This document shows positions 27,630 through 36,497 of a DNA stretch of 64,000 bases, one piece after another (positions within the stretch are counted from its first letter, which is position 1; the number at the start of each line of letters is the position of its first letter). The notes under the pieces are model-generated. The model had not been told where the DNA came from, searched no databases, and worked only from the letters and a program-made list of their open reading frames with translations. This DNA comes from Hymenobacter siberiensis. GTDB lineage: Bacteria > Bacteroidota > Bacteroidia > Cytophagales > Hymenobacteraceae. The position numbers and the translations under genes are program-made. The stretch spans positions 2,170,001-2,234,000 of the forward strand of contig NZ_JAHLZZ010000001.1 of assembly GCF_018967845.1 (NCBI RefSeq). The letters are read 5' to 3'.

Positions 27630-28166
27630 TTAGAGTTTCCGGTCGAAACGTCCGTTGGTGACGCGCACCGTATCGCAGCCCGGCTTGTGGAGCGTAAAGG
27701 CGAAGGTGCCCGAAATAATGCCAGCTGAGAGGTCCAAGCGCGTGATGGCAAAATAGCCCTTGCAATAAACCCCAGCGTCTTGTGAGTAGTATCGACAGGT
27801 GGTTGCTCTATCCTCGACACCCGCTTGGTGGCGTCCTGCTTTCTTAAAAAAGTAGGTCCCCGTGGCCCGAACACTGTCGGAGCTAAACCCGATGGTTTGT
27901 TGGTCTGCTCCGTTGCCGGATAATCGGTACGCCGCTACGCTCAGCGTTCCCAGGTGATAGGTCGGGTCATAGGACACGGAATAATTCGCAAAGCCGTCAT
28001 TGCCCCGGGGCGTCCACGCTTGGCCGTTGAGCAGGCAGCCGAAGGTGCCGGCCCCGGTCTGGGTCGCAGGGGGGAGTTGGTCGACGGGGGCCGGGTCGTC
28101 GCGGCGGCACTTGCTGCATTGCGTCAACAACAACAGGGACAGGTAGAGCGGAAGTTTGCGCAACAT
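27630..28166 (-). CDS. Hypothetical lipoprotein (DUF6252-like)
   Basis: A 178-residue protein starting MLRKLPLYLSLLLLTQCSKC, a lipoprotein signal with lipobox Cys. After it, GTFGCLLNGQAWTPRGNDGF begins a beta-rich domain that ends with ISGTFAFTLHKPGCDTVRVT and GRFDRKL. This opening and closing pattern is common in Bacteroidota lipoproteins of the DUF6252 type. Function unknown. It is convergent with glgB and in the same direction as the decayed amylase gene upstream. Confidence 0.75.
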   Translation of the reverse strand: MLRKLPLYLSLLLLTQCSKCRRDDPAPVDQLPPATQTGAGTFGCLLNGQAWTPRGNDGFANYSVSYDPTYHLGTLSVAAYRLSGNGADQQTIGFSSDSVRATGTYFFKKAGRHQAGVEDRATTCRYYSQDAGVYCKGYFAITRLDLSAGIISGTFAFTLHKPGCDTVRVTNGRFDRKL

Positions 28167-28318
28167 GGGTGGAAGGTAGCGGTAGGGCAGCACTTTGTTG
28201 CGCCTTAGTCTACCATTTTATACGCTCCTTTCAGTAAACCCCTCGCAGTTGCCCAGCATCAGGTGCCAGTGAGCCCCTGCAAGGCAGTACGAGTTTAAGA
28301 AACTCGTCTACGAATCAA

Positions 28319-28357
28319 AGTTTACGAAACGTCCGCTAGGGATGAGTTTCGTAAACT
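28319..28357 (-). terminator. Hairpin after the decayed amylase gene
   Basis: Arms AGTTTACGAAAC (28319-28330) and GTTTCGTAAACT (28346-28357) form a perfect 12-bp stem. It lies about 55 bases beyond the end of the minus-strand GH13 pseudogene. A related half (GAGTTTAAGAAACTC) lies just to the left. Confidence 0.5.
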
Positions 28358-28411
28358 CTCCCGGACCCTTTCGGCGGGCGCTACTCCCTAAACAATAGGC
28401 GGAACAGGCCG

Positions 28412-30284
28412 CTACTTGAGCAACTCCAATACCACGGCGGTTTTGGCGGGTAGCTGGAGCGATGCAACGCTGCTAAGGCTTTCGCCCGTGAGCACATTGC
28501 GCGCTTTCGAGAAACCGTCCATGCGCTCCGAAAAGCGGGCGGTGGGCAGGCTGGCGGGCTTGTCGGTGGTGTTGCTGGCTACCATAACGGTGCCGGTGGC
28601 ATCGTAGCGGAAGTACACGTATAGGCCATCCTGCGGCAGGAACTGCATCAGCTTGCCGGAGTGCAGCGTTTTATGGTCGCGGCGGTAGGAGGCGAGTTTT
28701 CTTACGAAGTCGAAGGCCTCGTTTTCGCGGGCCGAGCGGCCGGCGGTGGTGAATTTATTCTCCGCATCACCGGGCTAGCCGCCGGGGAAATCCTTGCGCA
28801 CCTCGGCATCGGTGGGGTCTTTGAAGTTCTTCATCAGGATTTCGGTGCCGTAGTACATACTCGGGATGCCGTGGGTGGTGAGCAGCCAGGTTAGGTCCAT
28901 TTTGTAGCGGTCGAAATCGTCGCCGATGACAGACAGGTACCGGTCGTGGTCGAAGTTGTCGAGGAAGGTGACGAGCTTGCTGGGGTTCTCGTACACGGCA
29001 TCCTGGGCCAGGGTCTGGTAAAGGTGCTGCGCGCCGCCGTCCCAGCCGGTGGCGGCTGGCGTGCCCACTTCCTTCAGCGCACCCAGCAGGCCGCCTTCGA
29101 GCACGAAATCGAGCCCGCCGGGCTGGTTCGACTTGAAGGGGAAATCAATTTTATTGCGGGTGTAGTAGGCCTGGTCGATGACGTTATTCACCGACGACTC
29201 GCCGAAGATGTGCAGGCGCGGGTACTCGGCCAGCAGCGCCGCGTTGCAGCGGTTCATAAAGGGCTGGTCGTTGTACATGTAGGTGTCGATGCGGTAGGCG
29301 TCGATGCCGAAGTTCTCCACGTTCCAAAGGGCGTTTTCAATTAAGTAGTTGGCCACGTAGGGGTTCTGCTGATTGAGGTCGGGTAGGAAGGGCACGAACC
29401 CGCCGTCGAGGGTTACGCGCTTGTCGCTGGGGGCGGCGTGCGGGTCGGTAATGGGCTGGTACTTGTAGGTGGTGTTGGTGTAGGTGGGCCACTGGTGCAG
29501 CCAGCTTTTCATGGGTAGGTCCTGCAAAATCCAGTGGTTGTTGCCCACGTGGTTGTACACGGCATCCTGGACCACTTTGAGGCCGGCGGCGTGGGCCTGC
29601 TGCACGTAGGCTTTGTAGCCCGCGTTGCCGCCGAAGCGCCGGTCCACGTTGTACTGGTCGGTAAAGCCGAAGCCGTGGTAGGAGGCGCGCATGGTGCCGC
29701 CCTCGTTGGTGAGGGGCTGGTCGTTTTCTGTCACCGGGGTCAGTCATACGGCCGTGGCCCCTAGCTCCTTGATGTGTAGGGAAAGTGCTGGGCCACGCCG
29801 GCCAAATCGCCGCCGTGCCGGAAGAAGGGATTGGCGCGGTCGAGGTTGGTATCGCGCATGTCGGCGAACTTGTCGTTGCTCGGGTCGCCGTTGGCGAAGC
29901 GGTCAATCATGGCCTCGTAGATGAAATCCGTGTCGGTCACGCCCTGGCCTTTGGGCGACTTGTCGCGGGCGCGGATTTCCCAGGTTTGCGTGATGGTCTG
30001 GCTGCCTTTTTTGTTGGTAATCTGCACTTGGCCAGGCTTGGTTGTGGGGCTAATGACGAGGTTGAGGAAAGCGTAGTTGGGGTTCTCAACGGTGTTGGTT
30101 TTCACCAGCTTCACGCCGGGGTAGTTGATGCTGTAGGCCAGCGTGCCCGCGGCCGGCCCGTGCATGAGCATCTGCACGCTGGGGTTCATCAATTGGTGGG
30201 GTTCACGCGGTCGATGGTGGCGGTTTGGGCATTGGAGAGGTAGGGTAGGAGGGCCAGCAGCGGCAGCAGGAAGCGGTTTTTCAT
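28412..30284 (-). pseudogene. Decayed exported GH13 alpha-amylase (SusA/neopullulanase-like)
   Basis: An amylase reading frame broken at four places. It starts at 30284 with signal peptide MKNRFLLPLLALLPYLSNAQ and goes to DRVNPTN. About 10 bases with the expected WWVGM are missing near 30190. The frame resumes MNPSVQMLMHGP through AGVAQHFPY, then a 2-base insertion near 29775. A TGG to TGA change near 29744 follows, then TENDQPLTNEGG to KDFPGG. A TAG replaces the expected Trp near 28775-28777, and the rest is in frame to 28412 (GDAENKFTTAGRS ... VVLELLK). Catalytic regions IDAYRIDTY, IFGESSV and LDNFDHDRY persist. Four independent lesions make sequencing error unlikely. The intact form would cleave maltodextrin in the periplasm. 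Confidence 0.9.
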
Positions 30285-30304
30285 GGTGGGATGGTTGATT
30301 TTTA

Positions 30305-30394
30305 GAACGTCATGCTGAGCGCAGTCGAAGCATCTCCACCGCAATAGTAAATAATTGCGTTGCCCGGTAGAGATGCTTCGACTGCGCTCAGGAT
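30305..30394. repeat. REP-like palindromic element
   Basis: Left half AACGTCATGCTGAGCGCAGT CGAAGCATCTC and right half GAGATGCTTCGACTGCGCTC face each other around CACCGCAATAGTAAATAATT. This variant has TCGAAGC where other copies have CCGAGGC. It sits just upstream of the decayed amylase gene. Confidence 0.75.
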
Positions 30395-30427
30395 TACAGC
30401 CTTTCAAGTATGTTCTAACGTGTCGTT

Positions 30428-30898
30428 CTATGGTCGCTTGCGCCCCTGGCCCAGCAGCTCCACGGTTTCGGCCAGGCGTGTGGCGCGGGTTTCGGGCCGC
30501 TTGGCCCCTTCCAGCCAGCGCACGAACTCGCGCTGGTGGGTGTAGGCCAGCTTGGCAAAGTAGGCGGCGGCCTGGGGGTTTTTGACAAGCTGCTCGGCGA
30601 GGTCGGCGGGGGCTTCCATTTTGCGTTCCACCACGTCGCGCGAAAGGGTCACGCGCACCGTGTCGCCGATGGTTTTATCCACCGCTTTGCGGATTTGCTT
30701 GAGGACGTGCAGGGCGTGGTGGCCATCGCCGAGCGGTGTGATGCTGCCCTGGTACGGGTAGCCGTCGAAGGTGACCTGCACAGGCACCCGGCCGCGCGTG
30801 CCATATACTTCGGGCACCGAAAAAGGAATGACGACGAACACGCCGCCATCGCCATCGCCGGCTTCCAATACGGCTTCAAATTCGTGTTCAGGCTGCAT
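30428..30898 (-). CDS. DUF1905 / YdeI-like (OmpD-associated) protein
   Basis: A 156-residue protein starting MQPEHEFEAVLEAGDGDGGV. Residues 5-95 form a DUF1905 beta barrel (VPVQVTFDGYPYQGSITPLG, TVRVTLSRDVV). Residues 105-150 form the YdeI/OmpD-associated helical tail (FAKLAYTHQREFVRWLEGAK). Some YdeI relatives affect antimicrobial peptide tolerance, but most have unknown roles. The long in-frame extension up to 31258 is out-of-frame sequence of the next gene and is ignored. Confidence 0.85.
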   Translation of the reverse strand: MQPEHEFEAVLEAGDGDGGVFVVIPFSVPEVYGTRGRVPVQVTFDGYPYQGSITPLGDGHHALHVLKQIRKAVDKTIGDTVRVTLSRDVVERKMEAPADLAEQLVKNPQAAAYFAKLAYTHQREFVRWLEGAKRPETRATRLAETVELLGQGRKRP

Positions 30899-30978
30899 AT
30901 GGGGCGGAGTTTGGGGAGTTGAAAAAGGGCTTGTTTCAGCAAAGTAAGCCATTCCCCGAAGAAGCCGCCGTTGCGGGC

Positions 30979-32376
30979 CTAGTCCACGGCCACTTCGCCC
31001 AGCACGCGTTGCACGGCGGCATCGTCGGTGGCCGCCACTACGCGCACCTTGCCGGTGGCATCCGCATACAGGGCCAGCAGGCGGTGGTGCAGGGCATCGT
31101 CGGGCACCAGCACGAGGCGGGCGCGGCGCATGGCCATGCGTTCCATTTCGAGCTGGTAGCCGTGCTCGGCGGGGTTGGGCAGGTCGGTGGCCAGGCTGGC
31201 GAGGTAGAGCACCAGCGGCCGGCCCGAGCTGTTGCGGATTTCGAGCGCCGCCAGCCACGCCGGCCAGTTGGGGGCGTAAATCACCCCAAAATCGGCGGTG
31301 CGGCCCTGTACCAGCTGCGCCGCCTGCCGGGCATATTGAATCATGCGGAAGTTCAGGCCATCGAGGTGGGGTACCAGCACGGCGGGCGCGGCGGGTGGCG
31401 GGAGGGGCGCGCGAACGGCGGCAGCTTCCGGCGCTTCATCGTCGGCCGCCGGGGCGTCAGGCACGAGGTCGTCTTCCGGAGCCGACAGGTCGGCGGCTTC
31501 TGCCGCGCCGATTTCTGCCGTGGTTTCCTCAAAAACGGCCGGATGCTGCACGGCCGGCAGCTCCGGGTCGGGGTCGAAATTCAGGTCGCCGGCCTGCGGG
31601 TGCAGCCGGGGCCGGATGGTAGCCCTGGCCATTGAAATAGCCGCAACGGCCGCAGCCGCGCCATTCAACGGCCCGAAACCGGGCACTGCCGCCTTTGGCA
31701 CCGCGCCGCCAGTGCCCTGCGCTGCCACCAGCGGCCGGGGCGGGGCGGGCGGTGGTGGCGGGAAAAAAGCCCCCGAACCCGCCCCCAGATACGGGGCGGC
31801 CGGCGCTTGCCACTGGCCCGCCAGCGCGGGCGCATGAGCACCGACAGGCCACTGGCTGCGGCCGGGAGCAGCGGGCAGCATCCGGCGCGAAGGAGCCAAA
31901 GGCTTCGCTGGAGTGCCCGGGATGGCCGGCGCGGTTGCTTCCGGAGCATCGGCGGCGGCCAAATCGGTCAGGCCGATAATGCGCGATTGCCGTGCCGGTG
32001 TGGTCGTTTTGTTCTGCGCCGCCGCCGTGGGCAGCAGTTGTATGCCCGGCCGGTTCGCTACCGCTTCCAGTGCATCGACAGCGGCTTCCGGAGCGGCCGA
32101 AACAGCTGTGGGGTTATCCGTAAAATTCTGTTTATGAATGGGGTAATGTGCGGAATCAGCTGCCGCTGTCGTGGCTTTCGGCGCATTGCTGGCGGCGTGT
32201 TTAAGCGAAGCTTTGCCGGCCGGTAGGTGCGGGTACACGGCCAGCACCGGCTGCCGGGCGGCCAGCTGGTACACCAGCGGCAGGGTAGGAGGCAGGGCCG
32301 CGCCGCCGAGCACGGCCACGGTGGGGTCGGCGTCGTCCCAGGCCAGCAGCAAAACGGAAAATTCGGGCGGAGTCAT
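30979..32376 (-). CDS. Glycosyltransferase-like protein with long disordered insert
   Basis: A 465-residue protein. The first 50 residues (FSVLLLAWDDADPTVAVLGG, LPLVYQLAARQPVLAVYPHL) and the last 130 (FGVIYAPNWPAWLAALEIRN, RPLVLYLASLATDLPN, RARLVLVPDDALHHRLL) look like the two parts of a GT-B N-terminal Rossmann domain. Between them lie about 280 Ala/Pro-rich residues, probably disordered. No donor-binding C-terminal domain follows, so it is either a non-catalytic relative or a truncated starch/glycogen synthase type. It is divergent from the GH31 gene, which supports a link to glucan metabolism. Assignment is moderate. Confidence 0.55.
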   Translation of the reverse strand: MTPPEFSVLLLAWDDADPTVAVLGGAALPPTLPLVYQLAARQPVLAVYPHLPAGKASLKHAASNAPKATTAAADSAHYPIHKQNFTDNPTAVSAAPEAAVDALEAVANRPGIQLLPTAAAQNKTTTPARQSRIIGLTDLAAADAPEATAPAIPGTPAKPLAPSRRMLPAAPGRSQWPVGAHAPALAGQWQAPAAPYLGAGSGAFFPPPPPAPPRPLVAAQGTGGAVPKAAVPGFGPLNGAAAAVAAISMARATIRPRLHPQAGDLNFDPDPELPAVQHPAVFEETTAEIGAAEAADLSAPEDDLVPDAPAADDEAPEAAAVRAPLPPPAAPAVLVPHLDGLNFRMIQYARQAAQLVQGRTADFGVIYAPNWPAWLAALEIRNSSGRPLVLYLASLATDLPNPAEHGYQLEMERMAMRRARLVLVPDDALHHRLLALYADATGKVRVVAATDDAAVQRVLGEVAVD

Positions 32377-32599
32377 GGGCAAAGCAGGGAAGGAAATTCA
32401 TTCGGCCAATCCCTGGGGGTAGCGCTTGGCCGTGAATTAACTCCCAATGCTACGGCAACGGGGTCGCATTTGCCGAAAAAACCCGTTTGTGCGGCGCAGA
32501 AAAAAGTAACTTGCATGCTTCATAAGTGCCTTGCCGGCCCGGCCGGTCTTTTTTTAACCGGTTTCATCCCGGTTTTTGCCTTCTGCTTAGAATTACTTT

Positions 32600-35074
32600 A
32601 TGGATACCACGATTCAGGAAAATAACTACATGGTAAACGACCTGGCGGCGCAAAGCCACCAGGAACATTATCCGGGCGAAATTATCCGGGCCGACGAGCT
32701 CGACGGCCACCGCTTCCTCTTCAATTGCCAGAACGGCGTGCGGCTCTTATTGCACGTCCTCAGCGACAAGATTATCCGCTTCCGCTACCTCACCGACGGC
32801 CCGCTCTCGCCCGATTTTTCCTACGCCGTGCCCGCCGATGCCGTCTCGCGCATGGAGCCGGCCCTGGTGGAATTCCGCGAAAAGCCCGACCACTACCGCA
32901 TCACCACCGAGCGCCTCATCTGCATCGTGCAGAAGGAAAACCTGAAGGCCCGCGTGCTCGACCGCTCCGGTACCATTCTCAGCGACGACGAAAAAGGCTT
33001 CCACTGGGAGTACGATTACGATACCGGCAACGATATCGTGAAGATGAGCAAGCAGGTACCCGCCGGCGTGCACTACTACGGCCTCGGCGACAAGCCCGAC
33101 AACATGAACCTGCGCGGCAAGCGCTTCACCAATTGGGGCTCCGACACCTACGGCTACGTGAAAGGCTCCGACCCGCTCTACAAGAACATCCCGTTCTACC
33201 ACGTGCTGCACCAGAAAATCGCGCACGGCATTTTCTTCGATAATACCTTCAAGGCCAGCTTCGATTTCGCCGCCGAGCGCGCCGACGTCACCAGCTTCTG
33301 GGCCCAGGGCGGCGAGCTGAACTACTACTTCATCTACGGCCCCACGCTCATGGAGGTGACCCAGGATTACACCCTGCTCACCTGCCCGCCCGAGCTGCCG
33401 CCCCTCTGGACGCTGGGCTACCACCAGTGCAAATGGAGCTACTTCCCGGAGAGCAACGTGAAGGAAATTTCCTCGGGCCTGCGCGACCGCCAGATTCCCT
33501 GCGATGCCCTCTATCTCGACATCGACTACATGGAGGGCTACCGCTGCTTCACCTGGAGCAAGCAGCACTTCCCCGAGCCCAAGCGCATGGTGCAGGAGCT
33601 GGCCGCTGAGGGCTTCAAAACCATTGTTATCATCGACCCCGGTATCAAGATTGACCCCGAGTATTCGGTGTACAAGGAGGGTGTGGCCAACGACTACTTC
33701 TGCCGCCGCGCCGATGGCCCGCTGATGAAGGGCTCGGTGTGGCCCGGCCTCTGCAACTTCCCCGATTTCACCGCGCCTCGCGTGCGCGAGTGGTGGGCCG
33801 GCCTGTTTCAGGAATTGATTCAGGACATCGGCGTGAAAGGCGTGTGGAACGACATGAACGAGCCGGCGGTATTCGAAAAAGGCACTTTCCCGCCCGATGT
33901 GCGCTTCGACTACGACGGCCACTCGGCCTCGCACTCGAAGGCCCACAACATCTACGGCATGCAGATGGCCCGCGCCACCAACGATGGCGTGAAGCGCTTC
34001 AGCTACCCCAATCGGCCCTTCACCATCACGCGCAGCACCTACAGCGGCGGCCAGCGCTACTCCTCGGGCTGGACCGGCGACAACATTGCCAGCTGGGAGC
34101 ACCTCTGGCTGGCCAACATCCAGTGCCAGCGCCTGAGCATCTCGGGTTTCAGTTTCATCGGTAGCGACATCGGCGGCTTCGTGGACACGCCCACCGGCGA
34201 GCTCTACGCCCGCTGGATTGCCCTGGGGGCCTTCCACCCGTTTTTCCGCACCCATAGCTCCGGCGACCACGGCGACCAGGAGCCCTGGAGCTTCGGCGAT
34301 GCCGTGACGGACGTCGTGCGCTCATTCATCGAGCTGCGCTACCGCCTGCTGCCCTACATGTACACCGCCTTCTGGCAGTACGCCACCAAGGGTACGCCCA
34401 TGCTACGCCCGCTCACCTTTCTGGACCAGAACGACACCGAAACCTACCTGCGCATGGCCGAGTTCGGCCTCGGTGACAACCTGCTTGTCTGCCCCATCAC
34501 CCAGCCCGGTGCCGATGGCCGCTGGATGTACCTGCCCCGCGGCGACTGGTTCTACTACTGGACCGACACGCCCCAGGCCGGCGGCAGCGAAGTCTGGGCC
34601 GCCGCCGACCTCACCCGCATTCCGCTCTTCATCAAGGCCGGCGCGGTGGTGCCCATGCAGCCGGTGATGCAGTACGTGGGCGAAACCCCCGTCACCGAGC
34701 TCACCCTGCACGTGTACTACAAAAACGGCACCGCCGAGAGCGTCCTCTACGACGACGGCGGCGAAGGCTACGCCTACCTCGAAGGCCACAAAACCGTGCG
34801 CCGCTTCACCGTCACCGGCTCCGCCACCGACCTCGTCCTCACCCAGGCCATCGAAGGCGACTACGCGCCCAGCTACGCCACCTACCGCGTGGTGCTGCAC
34901 GGCGTGGCCGGCGCCATTGCCGTCACCGCCGACGGCCAGCCCGCCCCCGTCACCGACGCCACCCTGGAAACGGGCCTCACCCTGCCCAGCCTCGTGGTGC
35001 CCGTCAGCTTCGGCGAGGTGCGCGTGAACGTGGTGGCGAGTGGGGCGGGGAAGGGGGAAGTGCCGGTTGTGTAA
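32600..35074 (+). CDS. GH31 family alpha-glucosidase, cytoplasmic
   Basis: An 824-residue GH31 enzyme that releases glucose from the non-reducing end of alpha-glucans. An N-terminal mutarotase-like beta domain (about 20-250) is followed by a TIM barrel. Nucleophile D418 lies in GVWNDMNEP and acid/base D556 lies in HSSGDHGDQEPW. Conserved HQCKWSYFPE and FSFIGSDIGGF are present. A DUF5110-type C-terminal domain begins near 720. No signal peptide is seen. ATG 32600 is used; ATG 32630 is also possible. The last 28 codons are duplicated at 35732-35818. Confidence 0.95.
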   Translation: MDTTIQENNYMVNDLAAQSHQEHYPGEIIRADELDGHRFLFNCQNGVRLLLHVLSDKIIRFRYLTDGPLSPDFSYAVPADAVSRMEPALVEFREKPDHYRITTERLICIVQKENLKARVLDRSGTILSDDEKGFHWEYDYDTGNDIVKMSKQVPAGVHYYGLGDKPDNMNLRGKRFTNWGSDTYGYVKGSDPLYKNIPFYHVLHQKIAHGIFFDNTFKASFDFAAERADVTSFWAQGGELNYYFIYGPTLMEVTQDYTLLTCPPELPPLWTLGYHQCKWSYFPESNVKEISSGLRDRQIPCDALYLDIDYMEGYRCFTWSKQHFPEPKRMVQELAAEGFKTIVIIDPGIKIDPEYSVYKEGVANDYFCRRADGPLMKGSVWPGLCNFPDFTAPRVREWWAGLFQELIQDIGVKGVWNDMNEPAVFEKGTFPPDVRFDYDGHSASHSKAHNIYGMQMARATNDGVKRFSYPNRPFTITRSTYSGGQRYSSGWTGDNIASWEHLWLANIQCQRLSISGFSFIGSDIGGFVDTPTGELYARWIALGAFHPFFRTHSSGDHGDQEPWSFGDAVTDVVRSFIELRYRLLPYMYTAFWQYATKGTPMLRPLTFLDQNDTETYLRMAEFGLGDNLLVCPITQPGADGRWMYLPRGDWFYYWTDTPQAGGSEVWAAADLTRIPLFIKAGAVVPMQPVMQYVGETPVTELTLHVYYKNGTAESVLYDDGGEGYAYLEGHKTVRRFTVTGSATDLVLTQAIEGDYAPSYATYRVVLHGVAGAIAVTADGQPAPVTDATLETGLTLPSLVVPVSFGEVRVNVVASGAGKGEVPVV

Positions 35075-35121
35075 ACGATGGCGCGGGGTTTTATACTTAT
35101 CTATCCTTCTCTCTTAAGGAA

Positions 35122-35499
35122 ATGAAAAACTTAACAGACTTTTTTACAGAGTATGGCGAACTGCATGATGCTGTGTTGCGCGATGTGTCATTTTGCTTCT
35201 TGCCATCTGCAATTGCCCCAACTATAAAAGTTGTGTTAGACTGTATGTCCCTGCTTCAAGACGATGCGTGGGTTTATTTGGAAATGACCTTTCAGAAGGT
35301 TCACGAGTTTCGTCTTATTGCCACTGAGCAAATGACGCCAACGGTGGTAGAGTCCTTTGCTGCGGAACGATGGGGCAGTAAATTGATTTTCGATTTTGCA
35401 CCCAACCGTGTGCAGCCAGAAGGAATTGCCGAACATCGGGATTCTTATTTCTATCTGGTTTGCGACGAATTTGATTTTCGCGAAATCTCTCTTGCATAG
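35122..35499 (+). CDS. Hypothetical small protein, immunity-protein-like
   Basis: A 125-residue soluble protein with clearly lower GC than its neighbours. It starts MKNLTDFFTEYGELHDAVLR. The ELHDA start followed by alternating strands (IKVVLDCMSLL, WVYLEMTF) recalls Imm50-type or related polymorphic-toxin immunity proteins, but I cannot assign a family with confidence. No toxin gene is adjacent. The base composition and location at the edge of the decayed region suggest transfer. Confidence 0.6.
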   Translation: MKNLTDFFTEYGELHDAVLRDVSFCFLPSAIAPTIKVVLDCMSLLQDDAWVYLEMTFQKVHEFRLIATEQMTPTVVESFAAERWGSKLIFDFAPNRVQPEGIAEHRDSYFYLVCDEFDFREISLA

Positions 35500-35536
35500 G
35501 CTGCCAAATGGGTCTATTTGGTAGAAAAAAGGAATT

Positions 35537-35609
35537 AGGTCAACCACCCCACAAACCAAAACAGGGCACCCCACGGGGTGCCCTGTTTCATTCCCGCCCA
35601 CCCGGCCGC
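35537..35609. repeat. Hairpin-bearing direct repeat, copy A
   Basis: A 73-base unit that recurs at 36342-36414 with about six changes. Its core is a terminator-like hairpin, AAACAGGGCACCCC (35559-35572) and complement (35575-35588). It follows the small gene at 35122-35499. The paired copies bracket about 730 bases of remnant sequence and the small lipoprotein gene. Confidence 0.75.
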
Positions 35610-35731
35610 TACACCTGGGGCGGCCCCGGGGCGGCGGGCGGGGCGGGCGTGTCCGTCACGTAGTCCTGGTACTTGCAGGCATCAGTGGTGGCATACAGGG
35701 CTTGGCTGCTGCTGGTGCCGCTTTTGGTCCC

Positions 35732-35818
35732 AGCCTGGTGTTGCCCGTCAGCTTCGGCGAGGTGCGCGTGAACGTGGCGGCGGCTGGGGCGGGGAAGGGG
35801 GAGGCACCGGTTGCGTAA
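35732..35818 (+). pseudogene. Orphan 3' end of a GH31 gene
   Basis: Twenty-eight codons plus TAA encode SLVLPVSFGEVRVNVAAAGA ending GKGEAPVA. This matches the tail of the GH31 gene at 32600-35074 with few changes. No other GH31 sequence precedes it. It is a leftover of a second, lost GH31 copy or of a duplication. Confidence 0.8.
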
Positions 35819-35957
35819 CCTTCTTGAAATATTACATCCAAGTAAAAAAGGCTTTTTAAGTATATTGGATGCCAGTTGGTGCCTAAATAAAAACCGACGT
35901 GCAACTTTCAGGCTGCTTCGCAAGTCAACGAGATAGAATGCCTTACCTCTTTTTTTT

Positions 35958-36296
35958 ATGGACTCGAAACCCACTCGATTTGCTTATTGGCTGCTCGGCA
36001 GCCTGTGCGCTATGGCAGCCGTGAGTTGCACCTCCGAAAAACAAGACCCTGACCCCAATTTGGTGGCGGTGTGCTACGCCCAAACCCAATGTGCCGACCG
36101 TTGGGGCCAAGCTCAGGGCACCCAACAACTCATAACTGCGGCCCAAACCTACTTGGCCCAGCAGGGCCTAACGCTGCATCAGCCTTCTGCTAGCGTCAAA
36201 AATGCTGGCATGGTTTGCAATACTTGTTCCTGCACCACGGGCTTGGTACTGGAGGGAATGGTGCAACCTGCCGATTTGCCGGCCGTACTCGCCTGA
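35958..36296 (+). CDS. Hypothetical Cys-rich lipoprotein
   Basis: A 112-residue protein with an N-terminal hydrophobic stretch ending AMAAVSCTSEK, a lipobox. The mature part has CYAQTQC and CNTCSC, so five further cysteines that could bind metal or form disulfides. No named family recognised. It lies between the two 73-base repeat copies and may have arrived with them. Confidence 0.65.
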   Translation: MDSKPTRFAYWLLGSLCAMAAVSCTSEKQDPDPNLVAVCYAQTQCADRWGQAQGTQQLITAAQTYLAQQGLTLHQPSASVKNAGMVCNTCSCTTGLVLEGMVQPADLPAVLA

Positions 36297-36341
36297 GACT
36301 TTACCAAACAGTAAGTAGCCTTGGCTAGTACGCTTCAGCAA

Positions 36342-36414
36342 AGGTCAGCCACCCCAAAAACCAAAACAGGGTACCACACGGGGTGCCCTGTTTCGTTCCC
36401 GCCCACCCGGTCGC
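36342..36414. repeat. Hairpin-bearing direct repeat, copy B
   Basis: The second copy of the unit at 35537-35609, with the same ACCAAAACAGGG and GGGGTGCCCTGTTTC core and the downstream TTCCCGCCCACCCGG. The stem has two changes and is weaker than in copy A. It follows the lipoprotein gene. Confidence 0.75.
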
Positions 36415-36497
36415 GCCAGCAGGGTGCCAGCAGGGAAACTCCGAAAGCGCAAAACCGCAGGGTTGCTTTATCCCGCTCCGGCCCCGTCATTTGCCCC

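Noticed and set aside
31343..31837. Plus-strand frames opposite the glycosyltransferase-like gene
   Set aside because: They are Ala/Gly/Ser-rich shadows of the disordered region. The minus frame is longer and has folded ends on both sides.
35609..35974. Minus-strand 121-codon frame
   Set aside because: It crosses the orphan GH31 tail in the opposite direction and has no coherent protein features. Only its last 30 codons (CKYQDYVTDT) might be a remnant of a lost gene, which I cannot support.
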